Assembly (NCBI GenBank): GCA_964510785.1
Contig: CAZECM010000099.1
Span: 1 to 10,938, forward strand
Direction: 5' to 3'
Source: JAAYZM01 sp964510785
GTDB taxonomy: Bacteria > Actinomycetota > Actinomycetes > Actinomycetales > Cellulomonadaceae
Length of the DNA stretch: 10,938 nt
Under the pieces are notes generated by a model that was given only the letters and a program-made list of their open reading frames with translations, did no database searches and was not told the origin of the DNA. How positions within the stretch are numbered: the first letter of the stretch is position 1; each line of letters starts with the position of its first letter. The position numbers were made by a program, and so were the translations under genes. Shown one piece after another: positions 1 through 8,937 of the stretch.

Positions 1-158
1 AGGACCTCGTCGACGCGTGGGGCTTCGGCCCCGAGCACCTGCGCGCGACGATCGCCACGGGAGTCGAGCGCGAGCGCCAGGAAGAAGCTGCCACGTACTA
101 CCGCACCCAGCGCGCGAGCGGCGACGCCCCAGTCCCCGAAAAGCACGCCAAGCCCTGA
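1..158 (+). CDS. 3' end of an unidentified gene
   Basis: The frame starting at base 3 is open from the window edge to a TGA at 156-158 and gives the last 51 residues of a protein, beginning DLVDAWGFGPEHL and ending PEKHAKP. Third codon positions are almost all G or C, as expected of a real gene in this genome. The visible part is hydrophilic, has a helical Arg/Glu-rich stretch and no membrane segment. I do not recognise the family. It ends 39 bases before the end of darG, which converges on it, and there is no clear terminator hairpin between them. It could be host chromosome just outside the island or the last gene of a larger mobile segment; the fragment is too short to tell. Confidence 0.6.
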   Translation, partial: DLVDAWGFGPEHLRATIATGVERERQEEAATYYRTQRASGDAPVPEKHAKP

Positions 159-197
159 CCCCACTTCGCCCCGCTACCGCACAAGTGACGCCTGCAA

Positions 198-1250
198 CTA
201 CGCGGCCGCGAGTAGACCGTGCTCGCGGAGTGTTGCCAGTGCGGTGCTGACGTGCTCGGGTGTGAACATGTGCGCCTTGCGAGGTGACCACTCAGCGACC
301 TTCTTGGTGACGGTCTCGTCTGACTGTCCGGCAGCCTCGTGGACGGCGGTCCAGTGCACGGTGGCGAGGAGCTCCATCCCGTAGGCCGTTTCGAAGCCGT
401 CGGCGAGATCGAGCACCTGCTCCATGCGGCGCCGAGTCTCGGGGTGGGCGTCGAGCTCGTGCTCCACTGCCGGCAGCGCGCTCGTTACGGGCTCAAGCGG
501 CACCGCGTCCAGGACTCTCGCGGAGCCGTCCCCGTATCCGATCAGGAAGTGTCCTTCGATCTGGGCGAGTACGTGCCGAAGGTTGTCCGCGTACGGGCCG
601 TACCGGTTCTCCTTGAAGTCGAGTCGCAGCGGTTCGCCTATGGTCTGCAGGAAGTACATGAGCTTCTGCGCCTCGACCAGCGAGGGTGCATCGAGCGCTT
701 GCCGGGTGTACCTCGCGATTATGCCGACGAGCGCGGCGCGGCCCGGAGTCATGTTTGGTGTGGCGCTGTTCACCGGCATGTCGGCGGCTCTCGGTGCTCC
801 CGCTGGCGGGTAGACCCGAACATCGACGTTGGGTAGCGCGTCGAAGGCCGCACGGATGCGTGGCTCCACCTCGGCCCAGGCGAGGCCGCCGTTCCCACAG
901 CCGAGGGGGGGCACGGCGATGGAGGTGACTCCGAGTTCCCGGACGACTCGCACGAGGTCGACCAGACCGCTGTCGATGTCGCCGATCCGTGACTTCGCGC
1001 GCCAGTGCGCCTTCGTGGGGAAGTTGATGATGTACTGCGGGCCGTCGAGCGCCTGGGTCGGCCAGACGTGCATCTGCCCAAGTCGCACCTCGCCGCGCTT
1101 GGCGGCGGCCTTGTAGGCCTTGAACATCTCGGGGAACGCGTTCTTGAACTGCAAGGCGATGCCCTTGCCCATGACGCCCTCGGTGTTGACCGTGTTGACG
1201 AGCGCTTCGACGGGCGCGGTGAGCAAGTTGCCCTTCGCCTCGGTGATCAT
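198..1250 (-). CDS. darG: DarG-type antitoxin: macrodomain DNA ADP-ribosyl glycohydrolase
   Basis: DarG removes ADP-ribose from thymidine in DNA and also binds the DarT toxin directly. Residues 1-150 form a macrodomain: AKGNLL at 5-10, NTVNTEGVMGKGIALQF at 19-35 (ligand-binding Asn22 and the glycine loop), NFPTKAHWR at 76-84 with Lys80, and VPPLGCGNGG at 113-122. From memory, Asn22 and Lys80 match the key residues of the Thermus DarG. The C-terminal half (about 160-350), with QKLMYFLQT and ENRYGPYADNL, is the domain typical of full-length DarG that blocks the toxin. I chose the second ATG (350 residues) because an AGGAG overlapping the darT stop sits 10 bases before it; the first ATG (1259) has a spacer of only one base. 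It follows darT directly and is probably translationally coupled to it. Confidence 0.93.
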   Translation of the reverse strand: MITEAKGNLLTAPVEALVNTVNTEGVMGKGIALQFKNAFPEMFKAYKAAAKRGEVRLGQMHVWPTQALDGPQYIINFPTKAHWRAKSRIGDIDSGLVDLVRVVRELGVTSIAVPPLGCGNGGLAWAEVEPRIRAAFDALPNVDVRVYPPAGAPRAADMPVNSATPNMTPGRAALVGIIARYTRQALDAPSLVEAQKLMYFLQTIGEPLRLDFKENRYGPYADNLRHVLAQIEGHFLIGYGDGSARVLDAVPLEPVTSALPAVEHELDAHPETRRRMEQVLDLADGFETAYGMELLATVHWTAVHEAAGQSDETVTKKVAEWSPRKAHMFTPEHVSTALATLREHGLLAAA

Positions 1251-1263
1251 TGCGTTCATGCTC

Positions 1264-1914
1264 CTAGAAGTACCACTCGGGTCGGACATGGACGGGGATG
1301 TTCGACCGGGATGAGGCCAGGATGGCGCGTACCTCGATCGCGACGGTGTCGCTCTGGGTGCCGATCTGGGTGATGGCATCCCATCCGACCCGCTCGTGGA
1401 CGAGAGCCTCGGCCATGCGGCGCTCCATCCGCTGCGGCTCGTCGGGGGTACTGCTCCAGTATCGACTCTGCATCAGGGGCCAGTCGACGAAGTCGTCGTC
1501 GATCGTGTCCGCCGGGTCGAACACGCGGAACGCCGTGTACCGGAGTGCCGCGTTCCGATCCGTAAGAATCGACGTGTGCCCGGTCTCGTGCATGCGCTCC
1601 AGCGTCGTGACCAGGTAGATCAGCCGGGCCGTACCGCCCTGGTAGGTAGGTACGTTCCCCTTAGAGATCGAGAACATCATCGGGCTACGGGCTGCGAAGT
1701 AGAACGGCACGTAGTCGGCTACCTGGCCACCCGGCCACACCGGTACCTCCCGCTGCCGACGATTCCACTTCACGCTCGGGTCTCCGACCTCGACCGTGAG
1801 TAGACCCGTCGAGTGGGCCGCGGTGTCGGACAGAAGTCCATGATTGATCACGGACCGCAGGTGATCGATATGGGTGAAGTGGGTAACAGGCGTTGGGACG
1901 CGGCGCGCGGTCAT
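1264..1914 (-). CDS. darT: DarT-type toxin: ssDNA thymidine ADP-ribosyltransferase
   Basis: DarT uses NAD+ to attach ADP-ribose to thymidine in single-stranded DNA, blocking replication; it acts as a toxin and as an abortive anti-phage effector. The 216-residue length is usual. Family marks are THFTHIDHLRSVINHGLLSD at 11-30, an Arg-rich loop (residues 52-56, probably holding the NAD-contacting Arg), DYVPFYFAARSPMMF at 67-81 and, near the end, RRMAEALVHERVGW with Glu169 as the likely catalytic Glu. The key residues look intact, so the toxin should be active. The ATG overlaps the TGA of the small upstream gene as ATGA, so translation is probably coupled. The frame stays open upstream to 2304, but that extension is Arg/His-rich shadow coding. 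darG follows after 13 bases. Confidence 0.93.
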   Translation of the reverse strand: MTARRVPTPVTHFTHIDHLRSVINHGLLSDTAAHSTGLLTVEVGDPSVKWNRRQREVPVWPGGQVADYVPFYFAARSPMMFSISKGNVPTYQGGTARLIYLVTTLERMHETGHTSILTDRNAALRYTAFRVFDPADTIDDDFVDWPLMQSRYWSSTPDEPQRMERRMAEALVHERVGWDAITQIGTQSDTVAIEVRAILASSRSNIPVHVRPEWYF

Positions 1915-2114
1915 GGCGCGCCCGGATCCGCCCCGACGAGCGACTCGATGCTCTTCATCGCGAAGGAGCGGAGCTTCTGGATGGCGTCGGTGATGCTGCC
2001 GACGTCGATGACGCCGGCTTCGGTGTGCATGGTGTCCACTTCGCGTGGCTGGGTATAGACCTTGCCGAGGTCCGGCACGCGCTCCCGAGTTTTGATGTGT
2101 CGCCGCTCCGACAT
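1911..2114 (-). CDS. small uncharacterised protein upstream of and overlapping darT
   Basis: A 67-residue protein (starts MSERRHIKTRERVPDLG, ends ESLVGADPGAP) whose TGA overlaps the ATG of darT. Third codon positions are overwhelmingly G or C, and the tight overlap supports a real gene. The first third is basic and probably disordered; the second half (about residues 35-60, GSITDAIQKLRSFAMKSIES) looks like a single amphipathic helix. No known domain, signal peptide or membrane segment is seen. In-frame ATGs at 2129 and 2144 would add 5 or 10 residues; none has a strong ribosome binding site (a weak GCAGG precedes 2114). It may be a third partner of the DarTG pair, an accessory regulator, or a translated leader that sets toxin translation. 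Function is unknown to me. Confidence 0.6.
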   Translation of the reverse strand: MSERRHIKTRERVPDLGKVYTQPREVDTMHTEAGVIDVGSITDAIQKLRSFAMKSIESLVGADPGAP

Positions 2115-2421
2115 CGCGTGCCTGCTCATCGTCGCCCCGACCATGCGGGTCATTCTGTCGCACATCCCCGACGGCCCGCCAGGGGCTCGACCGCTCCGAC
2201 AGCGGTGGTGACGAGGTGGCCGAGGCTGTCTGGGACTGCACACCGGAGTCGAGCGGACGGAGCCGAACCCTGAGAGAGCTCGGACGGTCATCGGGGCGCT
2301 TCACTTCGCCGACTGGGCGGTGATTGTGTTCCGTGTGCTCTACCTCATGTCGTTCGAGGCCCGAATCACCGCGGGCACATCCGATCTGGAGCCTTGAGAC
2401 GCTACGTGCCTTTCCTCTGTC
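2115..2421. other. gap of about 300 bases between the XRE gene and the small darT-linked gene
   Basis: No convincing gene is seen on either strand. Leftward open frames through here are Arg/Pro/His-rich and look like composition artefacts. On the + strand, 2281-2400 gives a short open stretch with FADWAVIVFRVLYLM that vaguely resembles the first membrane helix of a sodium:solute symporter, with a stop at 2395-2397; it may be a gene remnant or chance. A promoter for the small gene and darTG would be expected here, but I found no clear -35/-10 pair facing left. Confidence 0.4.
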
Positions 2422-2688
2422 TCAGGCGCGGGTAGCGTCCCGGGGCTGGCTGAACTGCTCGACGGTGACCTCTTCGAGGAACCAGCCGGGTTCCCTCTTG
2501 AGCGTGCCGGCGATCTGGATGAGCGTCTTCACGCTCACCATCGCGCGCCCGTTCTCGTAGCTCCGGATGCTCGCGGAGTCGATGCCGCTGTTGACGGCGA
2601 GATCGTCGGCTGACCAGGAGAGGTCGATGCGGGCGCTCTTGATCCTCTCGCCGATCAGTGCGGCGGCAGCGGAGGGGACTCGAGCCAT
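2422..2688 (-). CDS. XRE-family helix-turn-helix regulator (possible controller protein)
   Basis: An 88-residue protein that is almost only a DNA-binding domain: residues 12-68 form a Cro/C1-type (XRE) domain, with GERIKSARIDLSWSADDLAV as helices 1-2, SGIDSASIRSYENGR as the recognition region and TLIQIAGTLKREPGWFL as helices 4-5. The start is well set by GAAGGTGG five bases before the ATG. Size and position match both the C proteins of restriction-modification systems and autoregulators of toxin-antitoxin loci. It is divergent from the methylase-helicase operon, with 70 bases between start codons, and lies upstream of darTG on the same strand. A palindrome sits in that intergenic region. I infer that it represses its own promoter, the rightward operon, or both; which arm it truly serves cannot be read from sequence. 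Confidence 0.88.
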   Translation of the reverse strand: MARVPSAAAALIGERIKSARIDLSWSADDLAVNSGIDSASIRSYENGRAMVSVKTLIQIAGTLKREPGWFLEEVTVEQFSQPRDATRA

Positions 2689-2723
2689 CCGACCACCTTC
2701 GGCGTCCCCGGAGTTCTGAACCA

Positions 2724-2752
2724 GTGATCAAGTCCCCGGGGACAAGTACACT
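2724..2752 (+). promoter_or_regulatory. rightward leaderless promoter with palindromic operator in the spacer
   Basis: TACACT at 2747-2752 fits the actinobacterial -10 pattern TAnnnT and lies 6 bases before the GTG at 2759, so transcription probably begins at the start codon (leaderless mRNA). GTGATC at 2724-2729 is a weak -35 at 17-base spacing. Between them is a perfect 12-bp palindrome, GTCCCCGGGGAC (2732-2743). A partial copy, GTCCCCGG, is at 2704-2711, and GGGGAC recurs at 2674-2679 at the start of the XRE gene. Protein bound in the spacer would block RNA polymerase; the XRE protein is the obvious candidate, by inference. Confidence 0.5.
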
Positions 2753-2758
2753 CATGCC

Positions 2759-3400
2759 GTGCGAGAGCAGGACGGTGCGGCGGAGAAGTTGGTGCGGTCG
2801 CGCCAGCGTGTCGCGGATCACGGTGAGGTGTTCACCCCGCGGTGGCTCGTCGAGGACATGCTCGACCTCGTCGAGGAGGAGACGGCGCGCATCGACGCGC
2901 GCTTCCTCGAGCCGGCGTGCGGCTCGGGCAACTTCCTGATGCCGATCCTCGAGCGCAAGCTCCACGTGGTTCGCGAGCGATACGGCCGCAATGAGTTCGA
3001 GAACCGCCACTATGCGCTCTTCGCGCTCATGTGCGTCTACGGCATCGAGCTGCTGGCCGACAACGCGGAGGAGTGCCGGGAGAACTTGCTCGAGGTCTTC
3101 GTCCGATACCTCGGGGTCGCCGACGACGACGAATGGTCGGCCGCTGCGCGAGCCGTGCTGGCCGTCAACATCGTGCAGGGCGACGCGCTCAAGATGACCG
3201 ACTCGGACGGAAGTCCGATCACGTTCCCCGAGTGGGGATACCTCGGCAAGGGACGGTTCCAGCGTCGGGACTTCCGCTTCGACAGCCTCGCGCGGCGCGC
3301 GGACGCATCGGTGGGACTCTTCGCCGAGCTCGAGGAGCACGAAATCTTCATCCCGGTGCGCACGTACCCGCCCGTGAACGTACGCGAGCTCGCGGCATGA
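2759..3400 (+). CDS. SAM-binding part of an N6-adenine DNA methylase (no NPPY motif)
   Basis: A 213-residue protein resembling the front of a type I/IIG-style adenine methylase. HGEVFTPRWLVEDMLDLV (21-38) is the motif X region, FLEPACGSGNFL (49-60) is a textbook SAM-binding motif I, YGIELLADNAEECRENL (94-110) matches motif II, and VNIVQGDAL (136-144) matches motif III. The protein then ends with a charged tail (EWGYLGKGRFQRRDF and onward) without the catalytic (D/N)PPY motif IV. No ribosome binding site precedes the GTG; a leaderless start fits. The ATG at 2754 is out of frame. Its stop overlaps the next methylase gene as ATGA. It is either a split-methylase partner of that protein or a SAM-dependent or regulatory subunit. 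Third positions show normal coding bias and no frameshift is seen. Confidence 0.85.
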   Translation: MREQDGAAEKLVRSRQRVADHGEVFTPRWLVEDMLDLVEEETARIDARFLEPACGSGNFLMPILERKLHVVRERYGRNEFENRHYALFALMCVYGIELLADNAEECRENLLEVFVRYLGVADDDEWSAAARAVLAVNIVQGDALKMTDSDGSPITFPEWGYLGKGRFQRRDFRFDSLARRADASVGLFAELEEHEIFIPVRTYPPVNVRELAA

Positions 3401-5021
3401 CCGAGGTCGAGTCGCAGAGCCAGGCCGCTCTGGCATTCCGTTCGCACAACCCAGACGTTCTGACGTGCATCGCCAACCTCTCGAACGACGAGGTGTTCAC
3501 GCCGCCGGAGCTGGCGAACCAGATGCTCGACGAGGTCGAGAGTGCGTGGGCTGAGGCCCACGGCGGCGTCTCGATCTGGGCAGATCCGAACGTGACGTTC
3601 CTCGACCCGTTCACCAAGTCGGGAGTCTTCCTGCGGGAGATCGTGATTCGACTCACCCGCGGGCTGGAGGACGAGATCCCCGACCTGTGGGATCGGGTCG
3701 ACCACATCCTCACGAAGCAGGTCTACGGGATCGGCATCACTCGGCTGACGGCGCTGCTCGCGCGACGCAGCGTCTACTGCTCGAAGGACGCGACCGGCGA
3801 GCATTCGATCGCGAAGTCGTTCGATCGTGACTGGGGCAACGTCTGGTTCGAACGCACCGAGCACACGTGGGCCGGTGAGACCTGCATCTACTGTCCTGCC
3901 AACCGCACGGCCTACGACCGCGGCGAGGAGTACGAGACCCACGCCTACGCCTTCACCCATACGTCCGACGTCAAGGCGCGCATGGCGCGCATGTTTGGAG
4001 CAGGTGTGCACTTCGACGTCATCATCGGCAACCCTCCCTATCAACTGGAGGACGGCGGTTTCGGCTCTAGCGCGGCGCCGATCTACCAGCGCTTCGTCGA
4101 GCAGGCAAAGTCGCTTGAGCCGACGATGTTGTCGATGGTCATCCCGGCCAGGTGGTATGCAGGCGGCAAAGGGCTCACGGAGTTCAGGTCCGCGATGCTG
4201 AGCGACAATCGTATGCGCGCGCTCCACGACTTCCCCGACACGGGTGAGGTCTTCCCGGGCGTGAACAACCGCGGTGGCATCTGCTTCTTTCTCTGGGACA
4301 GGGGCTATCGCGGCGATGTGAGAGTGAGTACGCATGAACGTGGGTCGATCATCTCAACAGCAACTAGGCCACTTCTCGAACCAGGGCTTGAGACCTTCAT
4401 CAGGTACAACGAAGGACTGGCGATACTCAAGAAGGTGGTCGAGGTTGAGGGATCTGCTCGCGATATTCAGTTCGGGCTATCCGGAGCGGTGAGCTTTCGG
4501 GAACTCGTTAGTGCTCGCAAGCCGTTCGGTCTTGCCACGAACTACAGTGGCCGCCAGGTTGCTCGATCCGGTGATCTCAGGGTCCACCGCAATGGGGTCG
4601 ACAACTACATCGCGAGAGCGGATGTCGGCGTCGGTCTAGAGCTTGTCGACGCAACCAAGCTTCTTGTTCCCTACGCTAGCCCTGGCTCCGACGACTATCC
4701 GCATCTCGTTCTCTCGCGCCCCATCGTTGCTGGCCCCGGGGAGATTGCGACTGAGACCTACTTGGTGGTAGGGCCCTTTGCCGACGAGGCGCACGCACGG
4801 AACGCCGCTGCTTACATGGGAACTCAGTTCTTCCGGTTCATGTTGACCCTATTGCGCGTGTCGCAGCACGTGACGCGCAGCGTCTACTCCTTCGCGCCCA
4901 GGCAGGACTTCTCACGGCGATGGTCAGACGACGACCTCGCCGAGAAGTACAACCTCACCTCTGAGGACCGGACATTTATGGCCCGGTTTGTCAAACCAGT
5001 TCAGTGGGCTGGTAGTTACTA

Positions 5022-5022
<1 letters not shown>
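3397..5022 (+). CDS. Eco57I-like adenine DNA methylase with target-recognition region
   Basis: A 541-residue protein expected to add methyl groups to adenine in DNA. DEVFTPPELANQMLDEV at 31-47 is the motif X region, FLDPFTKSGVFLREI at 68-82 occupies motif I but lacks the usual CG before SG, and VIIGNPPYQLEDGG at 208-221 is catalytic motif IV. NNRGGICFFLW (290-300) ends the catalytic part. A CxxC pair at 163/166 could bind metal. Residues from about 300 to 515 look like the target-recognition domain. The gene overlaps the preceding one as ATGA and the helicase gene by one base (TAGTG), so all three are probably cotranslated. The DNA from about 4300 to 5000 is poorer in GC (30/60 in 4321-4380) than the catalytic part, which suggests an exchanged recognition module. 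Whether it methylates alone or needs the upstream SAM-binding protein is open. Confidence 0.9.
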
Positions 5023-7552
<2,530 letters not shown>

Positions 7553-7571
<19 letters not shown>

Positions 7572-7594
7572 TCGCGGTCGCCCGCGTGGTCGAG
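7553..7594. repeat. 10-bp direct repeat around the probable right island junction
   Basis: CGTGGTCGAG occurs at 7553-7562 and again at 7585-7594, on either side of the helicase stop codon and of the point where the luciferase-like gene becomes recognisable. It may be microhomology used in the insertion, a short duplication, or chance in GC-rich coding DNA (both copies encode Val-Val-Glu in their own frame). Confidence 0.35.
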
Positions 7595-8596
7595 ACGGCG
7601 GTGCTCGCCGAGGAGCTCGGCTTCGACTCCTTCGCGGTCGGGGAGCGCCACGCGGGGGACGCGCTCTCCTCGGCGCCCACGGTGCTCCTCGGCGCCGTCG
7701 TGGCGAGCACGAGCCGGATCCTGCTCTCGACGGGGGTCACCGTCCTGTCGGTCCACGACCCCGTGCGCATCGCGGAGGACTTCGCGACGCTCGACCAGCT
7801 CAGCCGGGGCCGCGTGGAGATCGTCATAGGCAAGGGGAACGAGGAGTGGCAGTACCCGCTCCTCGGCCGGGACCTCGCGCTGCAGTACTCCTACCTCGAG
7901 GAGAACTACGGCCTGCTGCGCCGGTTGCTGCGCGAGGAGGGCGTGACGTGGAGCGGGAAGCACCGTCCGCCGCTCGAGGGTGCCACGACGCTGCCGCGGC
8001 CCTTCCGTGGCCCGTTCCGCGTCTGGCACGGCTCGGCGACCTCGGCCTTCGCGGCGGAGCTCGCGGCGCGCTGGGGCGACCCGCTCATCACGGCGAACGC
8101 CCTCCAGCCGCGGGAGAACTACCGCGTCTGGATCGACCTGTACCGCGAGAAGTACCTCGAGCACGGGCACGACCCGGCACTCGCCTTCGTGGGCTCCGGA
8201 TCGGGTGGCCTGTTCCTCGCGGATACCACGGAGCAGGCGATCGAGCAGTACCGCGTGTTCTACGAGGGGGCGGTGGCCCACCAGGACAAGCGCCGCCACG
8301 ACCCGAAGGCGGTGGGCAAGGTGACCTCGTTCCGCACGATCGAGGAAGCGGTCGAGTCCGGGCCGGCGCTCGTGGGCTCGCCCGAGCGGGTCGCGGAGAA
8401 GATCCTCGACTACCACGAGACCTTCCGCCACGACCTGCAGTCGGTCTCGATCAACCACCTCCTCGAGCCGGCCGCGCAGGACGACGTGCTGCGCCGCTTC
8501 GCGGAGGAGGTCGTCCCGTTCGTGAGACGCGAGGTCTCGACAGCGCTGTGGGGTCCGGGTGACCCGCACCGACCGGCCGGGATCACCCTGGACTGA
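7586..8596 (+). CDS. luciferase-like (LLM) flavin-dependent monooxygenase, 5'-truncated
   Basis: This 336-residue frame belongs to the bacterial-luciferase-like superfamily, FMN- or F420-dependent TIM-barrel oxidoreductases. Marks are LAEELGFDSFAVGERHAG (residues 7-24), SVHDPVRIAEDFATLDQLS, GRVEIVIGKG and a phosphate-binding-type stretch VWHGSATS. Relatives normally carry about 30 residues more at the front, with the first beta strand. Here the family-like sequence LIAVARVVETAVLAEE already begins at about 7568, inside the helicase stop, and upstream the frame is just a shadow of the helicase. GTG 7586 is the only reasonable start; it has no good ribosome binding site. The gene probably lost its 5' end and promoter when the island arrived, so it may be a pseudogene despite an intact remainder. 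Substrate cannot be inferred. Confidence 0.8.
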   Translation: MVETAVLAEELGFDSFAVGERHAGDALSSAPTVLLGAVVASTSRILLSTGVTVLSVHDPVRIAEDFATLDQLSRGRVEIVIGKGNEEWQYPLLGRDLALQYSYLEENYGLLRRLLREEGVTWSGKHRPPLEGATTLPRPFRGPFRVWHGSATSAFAAELAARWGDPLITANALQPRENYRVWIDLYREKYLEHGHDPALAFVGSGSGGLFLADTTEQAIEQYRVFYEGAVAHQDKRRHDPKAVGKVTSFRTIEEAVESGPALVGSPERVAEKILDYHETFRHDLQSVSINHLLEPAAQDDVLRRFAEEVVPFVRREVSTALWGPGDPHRPAGITLD

Positions 8597-8638
8597 ACGG
8601 GCGACACGTTCCACATCGTGAGCGCCTTCTCGAAACCG

Positions 8639-8667
8639 TTGACGGCCCCCTCCCGCGAACATAGAGT
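8639..8667 (+). promoter_or_regulatory. sigma70-type promoter upstream of the Cys leader peptide
   Basis: TTGACG (8639-8644) and TAGAGT (8662-8667) are separated by exactly 17 bases and match the housekeeping consensus well. Transcription would start near 8674, about 44 bases before the leader peptide ATG. This is the best promoter in the window. Confidence 0.7.
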
Positions 8668-8717
8668 CCCGCCCCACCAGGCCAGGAGTGCCTCGACGAG
8701 CGGAGGAGGAGACAGCG

Positions 8718-8819
8718 ATGCGCACCATGCACGCAGCACCGTTCTCGTCCCCTGCCGCCCTCGTCGCCCCCTGCTGTCCCGTGGGTGCTCGCAGCTCTGC
8801 CTCGCGCTGTTGTCGCTGA
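8718..8819 (+). CDS. putative cysteine-rich leader peptide (33 residues)
   Basis: A 33-codon frame, MRTMHAAPFSSPAALVAPCC through SRCCR, ends in TGA at 8817-8819. GGAGGAGGAG (8702-8711), a very strong ribosome binding site, precedes its ATG by six bases, and the 17-bp-spaced promoter lies just upstream. Two Cys-Cys pairs (residues 19-20 and 31-32), the second next to the stop, match the idea of ribosome stalling when cysteinyl-tRNA is scarce. Poly-Cys leader peptides that attenuate sulfur genes are known in mycobacteria, and putative leader peptides are common before sulfur genes in actinobacteria. The next gene, 118 bases on, is an LLM monooxygenase of a group that includes organosulfur enzymes. 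That this peptide senses cysteine is inference. Confidence 0.6.
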   Translation: MRTMHAAPFSSPAALVAPCCPVGARSSASRCCR

Positions 8820-8890
8820 CACAGCCGTAGAGCTCGAACCCTGGCGCCGGTCACGTCGCGACCCGCGCCCTGCGAACCCCCACGACCCGC

Positions 8891-8931
8891 GTCAGCGCAC
8901 CTCGGTGCGTGACCTGTAGCCCTCAGCAGGG
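8891..8931 (+). promoter_or_regulatory. tandem hairpins before the second LLM gene, the second covering its ribosome binding site
   Basis: At 8891-8913, GTCA-G-CGCAC pairs with GTGCG-TGAC around a CTCG loop: a 9-bp stem with one bulged G. At 8920-8931, CCCT-CAGC-AGGG pairs the AGGG of the ribosome binding site with CCCT. There is no T tract, so control could be Rho-dependent termination or ribosome-site masking, set by where the ribosome stalls on the leader peptide. Confidence 0.4.
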
Positions 8932-8937
8932 AGCACC

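Noticed and set aside
1260..1379. N-terminal extension of DarG in its own frame
   Set aside because: Overlaps the end of darT and lacks macrodomain character; the 1250 start fits the family numbering.
1915..2304. N-terminal extension of DarT in its own frame
   Set aside because: Arg/His/Pro-rich, unlike any DarT; the upstream gene in another frame has better coding bias, and the 1914 ATG gives a normal-length toxin.
2754..2939. ATG just before the first methylase gene
   Set aside because: Out of frame with the methylase; its product is Arg/Ser-rich with no motif.
3031..3396. In-frame upstream extension of the Eco57I-like methylase
   Set aside because: Overlaps the preceding gene in another frame and is Arg-rich; the ATGA start at 3397 gives a proper N-terminus.
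3037..4335. Long antisense open frame under the methylase genes
   Set aside because: No recognisable motif; lies opposite the two methylase frames with motif I and NPPY.
8618..8830. 70-codon frame overlapping the leader peptide
   Set aside because: Starts before the likely transcript start and has no ribosome binding site; the 8718 frame has both promoter and strong ribosome binding site.
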